Assembly (NCBI GenBank): GCA_937923745.1 | Contig: CALDUO010000231.1 | Span: 1-53,514, forward strand | Direction: 5' to 3' | DNA from: an uncultured Granulosicoccaceae bacterium | GTDB lineage: Bacteria; Pseudomonadota; Gammaproteobacteria; Granulosicoccales; Granulosicoccaceae | Length of the DNA: 53,514 bases | In this document: one piece after another, positions 1 to 9,156 of the stretch | Layout: the number at the start of each line of letters is the position of its first letter | Numbering within the stretch: position 1 is the stretch's first letter | Made by a program: the position numbers and the translations under genes | The notes under the pieces: model-generated | Databases searched by the model: none | Told to the model about the DNA's origin: nothing | What the model saw: the letters and a program-made list of their open reading frames with translations, nothing else

Positions 1-29
1 GGGTTCTCGCTGGGGTTCGAGCGTTTACC

Positions 30-60
30 GGTTCGTCTCCAAGACGGGAGACGAACCTTT
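30..60. terminator. Perfect 11-bp hairpin downstream of the giant secreted gene
   Basis: An 11-bp perfect inverted repeat (GGTTCGTCTCC, loop AAGACG, GGAGACGAACC) is followed on the plus strand by TTT. It lies 19 bp past the stop of the minus-strand gene that ends at 76. The T run is short and on the plus-strand side, so it may end transcription of a gene entering from the left, or act in both directions. No other feature is visible in bases 1-75. Confidence 0.5.
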
Positions 61-75
61 CAGAGTTACACAGCC

Positions 76-975
76 CTAGGGTTTAGCGCCCGCTACCACC
101 CAATCACGTACTGCGGTAATTTGCTCCTCGGTCAGAGCAATACCCCGGAAAGGCATACGTGAGCCCACCGATTGTGTACCTTCAATTTTCCGAATCAGAT
201 AACTGTCGTCTGCATTACCGGGCTCCACCCGAAGGAGCTCTGGGTTTTGAAGACTGACGGTGTCAACAAGGCTTAAGTAGGTGGCGTCTGCAGACGTAAA
301 GTCCATGATGCCCGGCAGCGTATCGCCGCGACCCAAATGACAGCCAGAACAGATAGGCTTGAAGATCCTGAGTTGAAGATCAGCGAGAATAGAAGACGGT
401 GGTATGTCAAAGTTCTCTGGGCTAACTTGCGCGCGAAGTGCACCATCAGGGTAATCAGGGTGATTGACCAACACATACATGTTGCCGTCATTGAGTGAGG
501 TTATCTGGTTTTCGGTGAGATAAGTGTCTTCCGGTATGCCATAGATTGCACCAATACCATCTGCGATACCCAGTGTTACCACAACATCACCGTTCTCGCC
601 AAACGGTGCTTCATGCAATGTCACCGAGGTAACATTTTCTAATGAATGACCTACCGTACCCTCGAGCTTACCGGTGCCTACATTCAGGTTCAGACTCAAT
701 GTGCCACTCTCGCGTATTGCAACAGGTGGCACCACTTGAGTGCCGCTGAGTGTGGCGGTGAATACTTTCACAAACGAGACATCATTGAGGGGCTCTGTCG
801 GCACCGAAGCCTCGGGAAGTGCCGCTTGCAGTGCCAGTGCCGAGCTCGCGGCGGGAAAGGTTGATGTCAGCGATGCATTGTCGGTCGTCTCTGCAACCGA
901 GGTTGTGGATAACCGGGTGCCAGAGTCACAGGCAGCTAACGTCAAAGCAACCAGTGGTAAACCCAAACGGACCAC
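76..975 (-). other. Candidate separate lipoprotein (CHRD + cytochrome c) inside the giant reading frame
   Basis: A GTG codon at 975-973 (residue 1867 of the long frame) would give a protein beginning M-V-R-L-G-L-P-L-V-A-L-T-L-A-A-C: a textbook short lipoprotein signal with a lipobox. Mature features would be a CHRD domain and one CxxCH haem site near the C-terminus, 299 residues in all. An AAGG lies only 3 bases before the GTG, closer than usual for a ribosome site. This is an alternative reading of the C-terminal part of the 76-6573 frame, not an extra stretch of DNA. Confidence 0.4.
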
Positions 976-3900
976 AGGCCTTGCCTGTCTGCGAGGGTGT
1001 TTGGTCTGTTTTTCGGTTAATTGCCCTGTAGTTCGCCCTATAGTTCGCCCGGTAGTTCGCTTCGTGACTTGCCCGTTAAATCGCCAGGTGACAGGTTTGG
1101 CTAACAGCCTGAAAACCTGCAGCACTATCAGCATCACCAGCCACATCAGCGGAGTAGAACCTGCACCGCCACTTTGCATTGACCTTGGACCCTGTTGCGT
1201 GTCAGCCACAGCGAGTGATGCGCCATCATCGAACAACGTCGTCGTCGCTGCCGTGTTGGCCGCCGTGTTGACGGTAAGGTTCGCGGCGTTATTCGTCGTG
1301 TTGTCGAGGGCGCTGGCTAACAGCGGTGCGTCATTGAGGCGTAAGCTGTAGGTGATGGTACCGTTGTCGGGCAACACATCCAGCGATGAGCCACCCACTG
1401 CGGCAGAGTCTCCGCGAAACATAAGCGTGATGGCCGGTGGGTTACCCAGTAGAGATCGCTGGATGGCAATTTCGGTGGATGCACCCCGTGTGGCGATAGC
1501 CACTTTGCCTGCAATATCCCATGACCACTCGTTCTGGGTTGCGCCTGTATACAGCGCGATGGTGTCACCTTCGAGAATGATATCGGCACCCAACGGTAAC
1601 GCATTGTCAAAGCCGCGAAAACCGGTGTTGATGTCGTTGTCGCGATCAAAATAAATGGCATGTCCCCAAGACACATCAACCGCCTCGTGAAGCTCATAAG
1701 CGATATACAGTGCATCACCGTCCTGTTGCAGCATCGCACGTCGCCAGTCGATATCGGTGGCAAGGTCAGTATCGTTGGGATCAATGTCGCCCAGTTGTGC
1801 GCTGGCTGGCCACTCATTCAGATTACCGTCCACGGTGACACTTGACGTTACCTGTATCGAACCCATGGTCAGGTCGTAACTGAAAAAGCGTTCGTTAACG
1901 TCAACACTATTGGTTGCCAGCAGGTCGGGGTAGAGGTCAACCGCTGTGCCACCGATCGCCTCGTTGTTACCGACGAATATAAGGTTCACGTTGGCAGGAT
2001 CACCAATTGCCAGTCTCGGCATCGACAACTCCACAACGGCGCCGTTACGTACGTTGGTTGAGGTGCCCGAGGCTATCCAGCTCCAGTCAGTGCCAGTACC
2101 GGCGTACCGGTAAATGCTACCGTCCTCTAGCAGGTAGTCCACGCCAATCGGGAGTTCATTCAGAAAGCCACGGAAGCCGGTATTGTTATTGGTATCAGTA
2201 TCGAGCATCACAGACTGTCCCCAACTCGCCCGTACGGTGCCGTCATTGATATAAGCAATAAACAGTGAGTTGTCGTTGTGTGCCACCCAGGCCTCCCGCC
2301 AGTCGATGTGTTCGCTGTTGGACCGGATATCATCGGGGTCAAGGCCAAAAGAAGTCAGACCCGACCAATCAGACAGGCTGCCGTCAACCGCGAGGGCAGC
2401 AACCGAATTGGAGATGGTCGTGTTGGGTGTTGATGGTGTAGCTGGCGCGTCGCCCTCGAAAGCATAGCCAATGGTTCTGTCACCGATGGGTGCATCGGGG
2501 TCAGAGACCGAGTCCGGAAAATAGTCACGGGCGTCACCGCCGACGGCCACATTGTTGGCAAAGAAAAAGGTTTGTACGGTTGCCGGGTCGCCGATACTGC
2601 GTCGGTTGATAGCCAGTTCAGTGTTTGGTCCGTTTTGTACCAGTATCACCGGGCCCACAACGTCCCATGTCCAGTCCTGACCGGTGCCGGCGTAGCGGTA
2701 CAGTATCTGGCCTTCCAACAAATAGTCGGTGCCGGTTGGCAGTTCGTTCACAAATCCCCGAAAACCGTTGTCGATACCATCAGTATCGATGTGAATACTG
2801 TAGCCCCAGGTCAGTTCGGCGGTGTTGTTGTCCTGCGTGTCGTAACGAATATACCAATGGGTGCTGTCGTGCGCCATCCAGACCAATGAGTAATCCAGCG
2901 TATTGTTCGCACCACTGATATCGTCGGCGTCTCTGGCCATCAGTGATGTGATAGGCCAGTCATCGGTTTGTCCGTCTATAAAAATCGTTAACGGGTTCGA
3001 TGCGCCATCGTTAACGACCGGGTCTACCGGCACGGGCGCGATAACGGGTGCCGGTTCGGTGTCATCAATTTGCAACATATAGTCAGCCAGTCGGTTGACC
3101 TGACCACTGGTTAGCGTGGTGACATCAAAATCGGCCAGTTCGGTGTGTGCTGTAATCGCCTCTTGCAGTGTGGCAGCGCTACCGTCATGTAAATAGGGAG
3201 CGGTTAACCACAGGCCTTTGAGCGTTGGTGTGTCGAGGCCGCCGTTGAGCAAGGGCAGACCCAATCGGCCGCCGGTGTCACCATCGACGGTACCGATGTT
3301 ATGGGTGACACCAGACGGACTGTCGGTAAAGGTGTCGCCCGAGTGGCAACTGGCGCATCCGCTTCGCTGAAAAATTTGCTGACCCGCTTGTGCGGATTCG
3401 GTGAGCGAGCCGTCGGGTTGACGATAGGGGCTGCGACCAATAGTGCGCAGGGTGCTGGTAAACGCTGCAAGTGAATCAAGTGCAGCGCTGCGACCGGCTT
3501 TGGGTGTCTCGGGGTTTAGTGTCGAGACCGTCGCCGCGTAATCGGCATCGGTCAGTAACCCCGTGCCATCGAAAATTTCACGAATATCGTTTTCAAAATC
3601 ATGTATCTCATCAAAGTTGGAGGACCAGTGCACGTTGCCGTCACCGATACCGGCGCGTCCACGCAGGTCAATGGTGTTGCGCAAGCCTTCACCGGCATCA
3701 CTGAAATCCCATGTTCTGCCGTCGTGTCCGGCCTCGTCATGACAGGCGGAGCAGCTCATGTATTTCTGTGCCGATAGCCGTAAGTCAGAGGAGTCAAAAA
3801 AGAGTCTCTTACCGGCCAACACGCGGGGGCTCAATACTTCATTCCCCACGAGCGCAATAGTCGTGATGACATCCGCGTTATTGCCGGTACCGCTCATCAG

Positions 3901-6573
3901 TGGTTCGCTGTTGATAACACTCAGCGATCGGTCCAGCCAATTGTGGATATAGACACGGTTACCATCGGGGGAGACTACGATGCCGGTTGGTGCAAAGCCA
4001 ACCGTATCGGAAAACAGAATTTCGTTGCGGTAGACATCAATGACCTCGTAGGCGCGACTGGACTCATGCGCGACAAACAACAAATTGCCGGTAGGACCGA
4101 ATGCAATCGCGGTCGGGTGGCTGTTATTGTCAAATTGAATTCTGTCGTCGAGTAATTCTGTGGAAGTGGTCAGATTAAATTTCGACAGAATCCCCCGTAC
4201 CAGCATGTCGTGTTCACGTGCTTGTCCGTCACGCATGGAGCCTCGATATATATTGTCTGATTTGGCGGGCACCATCGCGAGCGTGCCTGACGGTGACAGC
4301 GCCGGTGCTCTGAGATAGTTAGGTATACCGCGCGCGTTATCACCACGATCGGCATTACCCGGCGGGCGGTTGTAGTCCATCGATATGAAGTCCGTCTCTG
4401 CTAGATTCGATGTGCTCAGTACAGCAATAGTGCCGGATGCTTCTGCCGGGTTGCGAGTGTCTTCACCATTGGCGAAGCGGGTAATAAAATAGGGTACATA
4501 GAGTCTTGAGCCGTCGTGGTTGATGGCGATATCGCGCAGCGCGGCACCCAATTTCCTTTGATCGGTAATCTCTCCGGTTTGTGTGTTGAGCCTCAGCACA
4601 AAGCTGGTTGCCTGGGTGACCACAAAAGCACTCTCGCGACTGGTACTGATCACCATGCCGTGCGGTTGGCTTCCGGCAGGCAGCGCTATGTCACGGGTAA
4701 CACTTAGCGATTCAGTATCGATCACTGAAATACTGGCGGCATCTTTGTTAATCACCCAGAGTTCGCCAGCGCCTGCCAATGCCACACTGCGAGGGTTGTC
4801 ACCCACCGGAATTTCACTGATCACAGTGCCGGCCACCGCATCGACTACGGTGACGCTGTCGTTGTCCGGATTGGCAACATACAGACGGTCGCCGCCTTGA
4901 CGGGTCTCGTAAATGACATCCATGGATGACTGTGCCACGCCTGCAGCCAATGGCTCGTGTACGCGATGATAGGCAGTGACCTGATCGCTGCCAATAGCAC
5001 TGGTGGCTGTAACGGTGACCTGATAACGACCGGGTTGTGCATAGACGTGTGACACAGTGGGTTCATCGGTCGTCAGGATTGTGCCGTCACCGAGTTCCCA
5101 TTGGTAGCTGACATTCGCGCCACTGATTAACGTGACCGTGAGAGTCGCGGCGGTGGCGGCCACAGAAGGTGTGTTGATCATCTCCGGCGCCAATTCAACG
5201 ATGAGCGGAGGTGCGTCGTTAATATAAACACCGTAACGTTCTTCATGGCCGACAAACATATCCATGTTGCCGTCTCCGTTGATGTCCAGAATCTTCATGT
5301 CATACGATTCTTCCTGTCCCCAGTCTTCTCCGACGAAGGTATCGAACTCACCGGAATTTAATCCGCGGTTGATCACCATTTCGGTTCTCATACCCTCGCG
5401 AGAATTAAACAGTCCGCCAAAGTTACGCAGTATGCTGGACAGGACGTAGTCGGTATCACCGTCACCGTCGATATCACGAATGTGTACCGTGCCGTGCTTG
5501 CGGTTACCACGTAACATGTTGGCGTCGGTGCGAACTGTGTATTCCGGTATACCATTGGCATCAAAGGTACCGGTTGACATTTGCGCGTTAGGCGCCGGGT
5601 TGGAGTATTGGCGATAGTCGAATATGCCATCACCATTGAAATCAGCGGCACCAAAAATATAGGCAAAATTGTCGGGATTTCTGAATGACGATCTGAACGC
5701 GTTGCTGAAATTGCCGGTACCGTCGTTATAATAGATATACAGAATCAAATCTGATTCGAGATAAATAATATCGTTGTCATTGTCGTTATCAACGTCAGCG
5801 ATTCTGATCGCATGTCCGCGGGTGAAATCGGCCAGTTCACCGAGACGCGCATTCTCGCTGGTGAAGTTTCCGGCGCCATCGTTGATCAGCAGATCATTGG
5901 TTTCTCTTTCCACTTGGATGGCGAACAAATCCGCAAAGCCGTCACCGTTTATATCACCAGATTCCAATACCAGATTGTTCGTGGTGTCAGTCAGCGAGAC
6001 GGGAGCCGAGAATCCGACCCATGTCTGGGTGGCGTCATCAATGCCAGCGTTTAGATAGAGCGCCGGGCTTTGCCCGCGTATCCCAAACACCATATCGAGT
6101 AAGCCATCATTGTTGGCGTCAAAGGCTTCGACATAGACCGAATCCGAAGCCCCGGACCCCGCATCGGTGAGTTTGTCTGTTTGGTTGGTCAGCACACCAT
6201 CCATGTTCAGCAACAGCACGGGCGTTGTCCCGCGTCGTGCTATGACAAGGTCTTCGACACCATCACCGTCAAAATCACCCAGTTCGATGGTTTTGGCGGT
6301 GTCGTCGTTATTCAGTCCATCTAAGTGGTCGCCGGTGCGATCAGACATAATGGGGTTCGCGATTGCCGACGCGCAGAACAGCGAAGCCAGCACACCGATC
6401 AGTGCCACTCGAGGCACATAGCGTGTTTTCTGTGTGGCAGTTCTCAGTTTCCGGGCGGTAACCGTTTGGGAGTGGTTAACGAGCGTAGCTGTTGGTAAAT
6501 ACCTGAGCGGGTTATGAGACACTGACATCATAGTTCTATTGGCCGAAAGCGGTTCGCGTGACCCCGTTAACAC
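76..6573 (-). CDS. Giant secreted FG-GAP/PKD/YVTN-propeller/di-haem peroxidase-like protein fused to a CHRD/cytochrome c lipoprotein
   Basis: 2165 residues. Seen in order: hydrophobic export signal about 53-73 after a long N-terminus; FG-GAP/VCBS repeats with D-x-D/N-x-D-G motifs 85-455; PKD domain 457-540; YVTN-type beta-propeller 555-895; MauG/CcpA-like di-haem region with CSACH (941-945) and CASCH (1073-1077); three repeats of about 175 residues resembling DOMON/CBM9-type sandwiches (about 1193-1370, 1395-1568, 1580-1745); Ser/Gly-Gly, hydrophobic stretch and basic tail like GlyGly-CTERM (1801-1832); a Thr/Gly/Arg linker; a lipoprotein-type signal ending LTLAAC (Cys1882); a CHRD domain about 1936-2050; a final haem motif CSGCH (2075-2079). 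The first codon is GTG at 6573; two ATGs at 6531 and 6528 are equally good starts and neither choice has a clear ribosome site. It probably acts outside the cytoplasm, perhaps in redox chemistry or adhesion; the substrate is unknown. GlyGly-CTERM normally ends a protein, so the last 300 residues look like a second gene joined in frame. Confidence 0.85.
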   Translation of the reverse strand: MLTGSREPLSANRTMMSVSHNPLRYLPTATLVNHSQTVTARKLRTATQKTRYVPRVALIGVLASLFCASAIANPIMSDRTGDHLDGLNNDDTAKTIELGDFDGDGVEDLVIARRGTTPVLLLNMDGVLTNQTDKLTDAGSGASDSVYVEAFDANNDGLLDMVFGIRGQSPALYLNAGIDDATQTWVGFSAPVSLTDTTNNLVLESGDINGDGFADLFAIQVERETNDLLINDGAGNFTSENARLGELADFTRGHAIRIADVDNDNDNDIIYLESDLILYIYYNDGTGNFSNAFRSSFRNPDNFAYIFGAADFNGDGIFDYRQYSNPAPNAQMSTGTFDANGIPEYTVRTDANMLRGNRKHGTVHIRDIDGDGDTDYVLSSILRNFGGLFNSREGMRTEMVINRGLNSGEFDTFVGEDWGQEESYDMKILDINGDGNMDMFVGHEERYGVYINDAPPLIVELAPEMINTPSVAATAATLTVTLISGANVSYQWELGDGTILTTDEPTVSHVYAQPGRYQVTVTATSAIGSDQVTAYHRVHEPLAAGVAQSSMDVIYETRQGGDRLYVANPDNDSVTVVDAVAGTVISEIPVGDNPRSVALAGAGELWVINKDAASISVIDTESLSVTRDIALPAGSQPHGMVISTSRESAFVVTQATSFVLRLNTQTGEITDQRKLGAALRDIAINHDGSRLYVPYFITRFANGEDTRNPAEASGTIAVLSTSNLAETDFISMDYNRPPGNADRGDNARGIPNYLRAPALSPSGTLAMVPAKSDNIYRGSMRDGQAREHDMLVRGILSKFNLTTSTELLDDRIQFDNNSHPTAIAFGPTGNLLFVAHESSRAYEVIDVYRNEILFSDTVGFAPTGIVVSPDGNRVYIHNWLDRSLSVINSEPLMSGTGNNADVITTIALVGNEVLSPRVLAGKRLFFDSSDLRLSAQKYMSCSACHDEAGHDGRTWDFSDAGEGLRNTIDLRGRAGIGDGNVHWSSNFDEIHDFENDIREIFDGTGLLTDADYAATVSTLNPETPKAGRSAALDSLAAFTSTLRTIGRSPYRQPDGSLTESAQAGQQIFQRSGCASCHSGDTFTDSPSGVTHNIGTVDGDTGGRLGLPLLNGGLDTPTLKGLWLTAPYLHDGSAATLQEAITAHTELADFDVTTLTSGQVNRLADYMLQIDDTEPAPVIAPVPVDPVVNDGASNPLTIFIDGQTDDWPITSLMARDADDISGANNTLDYSLVWMAHDSTHWYIRYDTQDNNTAELTWGYSIHIDTDGIDNGFRGFVNELPTGTDYLLEGQILYRYAGTGQDWTWDVVGPVILVQNGPNTELAINRRSIGDPATVQTFFFANNVAVGGDARDYFPDSVSDPDAPIGDRTIGYAFEGDAPATPSTPNTTISNSVAALAVDGSLSDWSGLTSFGLDPDDIRSNSEHIDWREAWVAHNDNSLFIAYINDGTVRASWGQSVMLDTDTNNNTGFRGFLNELPIGVDYLLEDGSIYRYAGTGTDWSWIASGTSTNVRNGAVVELSMPRLAIGDPANVNLIFVGNNEAIGGTAVDLYPDLLATNSVDVNERFFSYDLTMGSIQVTSSVTVDGNLNEWPASAQLGDIDPNDTDLATDIDWRRAMLQQDGDALYIAYELHEAVDVSWGHAIYFDRDNDINTGFRGFDNALPLGADIILEGDTIALYTGATQNEWSWDIAGKVAIATRGASTEIAIQRSLLGNPPAITLMFRGDSAAVGGSSLDVLPDNGTITYSLRLNDAPLLASALDNTTNNAANLTVNTAANTAATTTLFDDGASLAVADTQQGPRSMQSGGAGSTPLMWLVMLIVLQVFRLLAKPVTWRFNGQVTKRTTGRTIGRTTGQLTEKQTKHPRRQARPVVRLGLPLVALTLAACDSGTRLSTTSVAETTDNASLTSTFPAASSALALQAALPEASVPTEPLNDVSFVKVFTATLSGTQVVPPVAIRESGTLSLNLNVGTGKLEGTVGHSLENVTSVTLHEAPFGENGDVVVTLGIADGIGAIYGIPEDTYLTENQITSLNDGNMYVLVNHPDYPDGALRAQVSPENFDIPPSSILADLQLRIFKPICSGCHLGRGDTLPGIMDFTSADATYLSLVDTVSLQNPELLRVEPGNADDSYLIRKIEGTQSVGSRMPFRGIALTEEQITAVRDWVVAGAKP
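1024..1059. repeat. 12-bp tandem array (3 units) at the fusion junction
   Basis: Three consecutive 12-bp units on the plus strand: CCCTGTAGTTCG, CCCTATAGTTCG, CCCGGTAGTTCG. On the coding strand they read as Thr/Gly/Arg tetrapeptides. They lie exactly between the GlyGly-CTERM-like tail and the internal lipoprotein signal of the giant gene. Confidence 0.9.
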
Positions 6574-6668
6574 GCAAATTCCACACCCGGGTGCCAGTCA
6601 GCAGAGCGAGTACAGAGTCACAAATCCGTACAATAAAAATCCACAGGGATACCTTTGAGACCACAACG

Positions 6669-8012
6669 ATGGCGCTAAAAAAGTGCAATACCACGGTAAC
6701 TGTCAGTATTGTGCTGTTGTTGCTGCTGTGTGCGCCTGTTCGGGCAGAACGTGCAAGGGTGGCTTTTATTGGTGATCAAGGTGTCGATGATGCGGCGGTC
6801 GCGGTGCTCTCGCTCATTGCCACTGAGGCGGTTGATCTGCTGGTGATACAGGGCGATCTCGGTTACGGTGCCAATGCCGCCACGCAATGGCGTGACAACC
6901 TCAACATGACCGTTGGCGAGTCCATGCCAGTGCTCGCCGTGGTCGGTAATCATGAAAATTTCGAGTGGCCACTGTACCGGTCGATGCTTACCAAGAGGCT
7001 CAACACTGCGGACGAACTAACCTGTCAGGGTGACGTGGGTGTCAAAGCGGTCTGTCAATTCAGGCATCTCGATATTGTCCAGGTGGCACCCGGTATCACG
7101 GAGGTCGAAGGGGTATTGCCTGATGATGGTTATGCAGATTTCATACGTGACTCTCTCTCCGTTCAAACCAATAACAACCGGCAAACCAATAACAATCGGC
7201 AACCCAAATACAACCGGTGGAAAATCTGTAGCTGGCATAAAAACCAAACGAAACTACAGACCGGCTCCAAACCCAATGCCACCGGTTGGGACGAATATGC
7301 CGCCTGTCTCGATGTTGGTGCGATGGTGTTTGTCGGTCATGAGCACGCGTACTCTCGCACTCATCTGTTAAGTGACTTCGAAACCCAATCCGTCATAAAC
7401 ACCGATAACATAATGACGTTAAAACCGGGGCAGTCTTTTATGGCTGTGACCGGGCTGGGGGGTCGGCCGGTGCGGGCACAGGTGCAGCCAGATGCACCGT
7501 GGTGGGGGTCAGTGTATACCGCGACGCAGGGTGCCGTGCAGGGTGCTTTAATCTGTGATTTTAATGACTCAACGGCTGATTGTGTCTTTAAAGCCATCGA
7601 TGGTGCGCAACCCGATAGATTTTCGTTGGTACTGGGCGGTAGCGATGCCGAGGCCACTCAGGCAACCGACGCTGTCACGCCAGCCACAGGTGACGCCGAC
7701 AGTGAGCAATTTGCCGTGCCTTTCCCAAAAGAAAATGGATCAGAAGAAAATGGACCAGAAGAAAATGGACCAGAGGAAGATGGACCGCAGGACACGGGAC
7801 CACAAGACGCAAGTATTGCTCTGAATGCTCAGACAACAGCCAATGATACCAACAACACGCCTCAAGCCAGCGAGACGTCACAACCGATTAACACTGCATC
7901 ATCATCAAACGGTGGGTCACTACATGGGTTGGGTTGGTTGGTGTTGGCGGTTCTGGTGTGGTGCAGACAGCAAGGACACAAAATACGGGACTACCAGGCA
8001 ACACGATTTTAA
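6669..8012 (+). CDS. Secreted calcineurin-like metallophosphoesterase with GlyGly-CTERM-like tail
   Basis: 447 residues from ATG 6669. The frame is open back to 6558, but this ATG begins directly with a signal peptide (hydrophobic about 11-21, cleavage near PVRA). Metal-site motifs of the calcineurin-like superfamily are present: GDQG (Asp36), GD (Asp63), GNHE (94-97), His190 in SWHKNQ, and GHEH (223-226). An 18-bp tandem repeat inserts QTNNNR units at about 166-183, just before the His190 strand. The C-terminal third is low complexity (a Glu/Asn/Gly/Pro array, then Thr/Ser-rich) and ends in Gly-Gly-Ser, a hydrophobic stretch and basic residues, a tail type processed by rhombosortase for surface release or anchoring. 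It is divergent from the giant secreted gene, which has a similar internal tail. Substrate unknown. Confidence 0.85.
   Translation: MALKKCNTTVTVSIVLLLLLCAPVRAERARVAFIGDQGVDDAAVAVLSLIATEAVDLLVIQGDLGYGANAATQWRDNLNMTVGESMPVLAVVGNHENFEWPLYRSMLTKRLNTADELTCQGDVGVKAVCQFRHLDIVQVAPGITEVEGVLPDDGYADFIRDSLSVQTNNNRQTNNNRQPKYNRWKICSWHKNQTKLQTGSKPNATGWDEYAACLDVGAMVFVGHEHAYSRTHLLSDFETQSVINTDNIMTLKPGQSFMAVTGLGGRPVRAQVQPDAPWWGSVYTATQGAVQGALICDFNDSTADCVFKAIDGAQPDRFSLVLGGSDAEATQATDAVTPATGDADSEQFAVPFPKENGSEENGPEENGPEEDGPQDTGPQDASIALNAQTTANDTNNTPQASETSQPINTASSSNGGSLHGLGWLVLAVLVWCRQQGHKIRDYQATRF
7164..7217. repeat. 18-bp tandem array (3 units) inside the metallophosphoesterase
   Basis: Three 18-bp units of the form CAAACCAATAACAACCGG; the third has four changes. 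They encode QTNNNR, QTNNNR and a diverged QPKYNR. The unit length keeps the reading frame. Confidence 0.92.
7725..7799. repeat. 15-bp tandem array (about 5 units) in the metallophosphoesterase linker
   Basis: Units of 15 bp based on CCAGAAGAAAATGGA, the outer ones more diverged. They encode an acidic Glu-Glu/Asp-Asn/Asp-Gly-Pro linker between the catalytic domain and the C-terminal membrane tail. Confidence 0.9.
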
Positions 8013-8044
8013 CCCTGACAGTGCGGTGCGTGTTTTCTTGTAGC

Positions 8045-8114
8045 GCACTTTGCCAGATGCACTTTGCCAGATGCACGTTGCCAAATGCAAGTGGCTAAAT
8101 CCATTTGGCTCAAT
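8045..8114. repeat. 14-bp tandem array (5 units) with graded decay
   Basis: Units start as GCACTTTGCCAGAT. Unit 2 is identical to unit 1; units 3, 4 and 5 differ from it at 2, 5 and 6 positions. The array begins 32 bp after the metallophosphoesterase stop and fills much of the 271-bp gap before the next gene. The rest of the gap shows no gene. Confidence 0.9.
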
Positions 8115-8283
8115 GCGCCTTGCTACCGGGCACACATCACCGGTGAGAGCACGGTATTGGTATCGTGCAGTTGTTAGCGATTTGTCTCTGCGCTTGAGAT
8201 GGTGCTTGATAATGGCCTCAGAGAGTAGCATCCTGCGAATCAGTATTTGGGCACGATGATCAAAACCCGTAGCGGGGCAGACA

Positions 8284-9156
8284 ATGAAACACGACAACCA
8301 AAGCACCCTCACGACAGAACAGATTGAGCAATACTGGCAAGACGGATTTTTGTTTCCGCTGTCGGTGCTGAACGACGATGAGGTCTGTCGGTTTACTAAC
8401 GATTTAGCGGCACTTGAGCGTGGTGAACATCCGACGCTTGAGCAACCGTTAACCCACTATCTGCGCATGCAGTCGCATCTTGTGTTGCCAATGGCAGCGC
8501 AGCTGGCAACACACCCCCGGGTTCTGGATGCCGTAGAGCCCTTGCTCGGACCCAACATCATGATTTGGGGCGCTGAATTTTTTATTAAAGAGGCGCAGTC
8601 AACGTCGGTTGTCACGATGCATCAGGACCTGACCTATTGGGGGTTTGGCGAAACCTCTGACCAGGTCACTGCATGGATCGCGCTGACACCTTCAACTGTC
8701 GAATCGGGTTGTATGGACTTTGTGCGGGGCAGTCACAAAAATCCGATCTTACCGCACACTGATACTCATGCAGACAACAACCTGCTCTCCAGAGGACAGG
8801 AGATAAATGTTAAAGTCAGTGGCGATGATCGCACACACGTTGTACTCGCGCCTGGTCAGATGTCACTGCACCATGGTCTAACGATACACGGGTCGCAGCC
8901 CAACCGTTCCTCCGAGCGGCGTATCGGATTTGCGATTCGATACATCAATCCGTCAGCCCGGCAGGCAACCGTGGAGCGTGAATATGCGATGTTGGCACGT
9001 GGCGTGGACGACAGTGACGCTTTTATACACGTGGATGCGCCGAGCACGTCATTCTCAGACACCAGTCTGTCCCGACATGCCGCCATACTCGCGGCCAGAG
9101 CGCGAGTCCTCGGTGCCGGTATGGCGGCTGATCGTCAACTCTTTCAGACACCTTAG
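8284..9156 (+). CDS. Phytanoyl-CoA dioxygenase (PhyH) family Fe(II)/2-oxoglutarate oxygenase
   Basis: 290 residues, ATG start. The iron-binding facial triad of the PhyH family is visible: H113-Q-D115 in the MHQDLTYWG motif, and His202 in IHGSQPN. The nearby Arg-Arg (212-213) is placed to bind the 2-oxoglutarate carboxylate. The Asp at the HxD position argues for a hydroxylase and against a halogenase. The substrate cannot be read from sequence; relatives hydroxylate fatty acyl chains, ectoine, amino acids or small metabolites. It stands alone between two repeat-bearing or regulatory gaps, upstream of the TRAP receptor gene. Confidence 0.85.
   Translation: MKHDNQSTLTTEQIEQYWQDGFLFPLSVLNDDEVCRFTNDLAALERGEHPTLEQPLTHYLRMQSHLVLPMAAQLATHPRVLDAVEPLLGPNIMIWGAEFFIKEAQSTSVVTMHQDLTYWGFGETSDQVTAWIALTPSTVESGCMDFVRGSHKNPILPHTDTHADNNLLSRGQEINVKVSGDDRTHVVLAPGQMSLHHGLTIHGSQPNRSSERRIGFAIRYINPSARQATVEREYAMLARGVDDSDAFIHVDAPSTSFSDTSLSRHAAILAARARVLGAGMAADRQLFQTP

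Noticed and set aside
740-1351. Plus-strand open frame of 203 codons across the giant secreted gene
   Set aside because: It lies entirely antisense to a domain-rich reading frame, has no ribosome site and no recognisable domain; a shadow of biased codon use.
8284-9156. Non-haem iron halogenase
   Set aside because: The HxD iron-ligand Asp is present; halogenases have Ala or Gly there.
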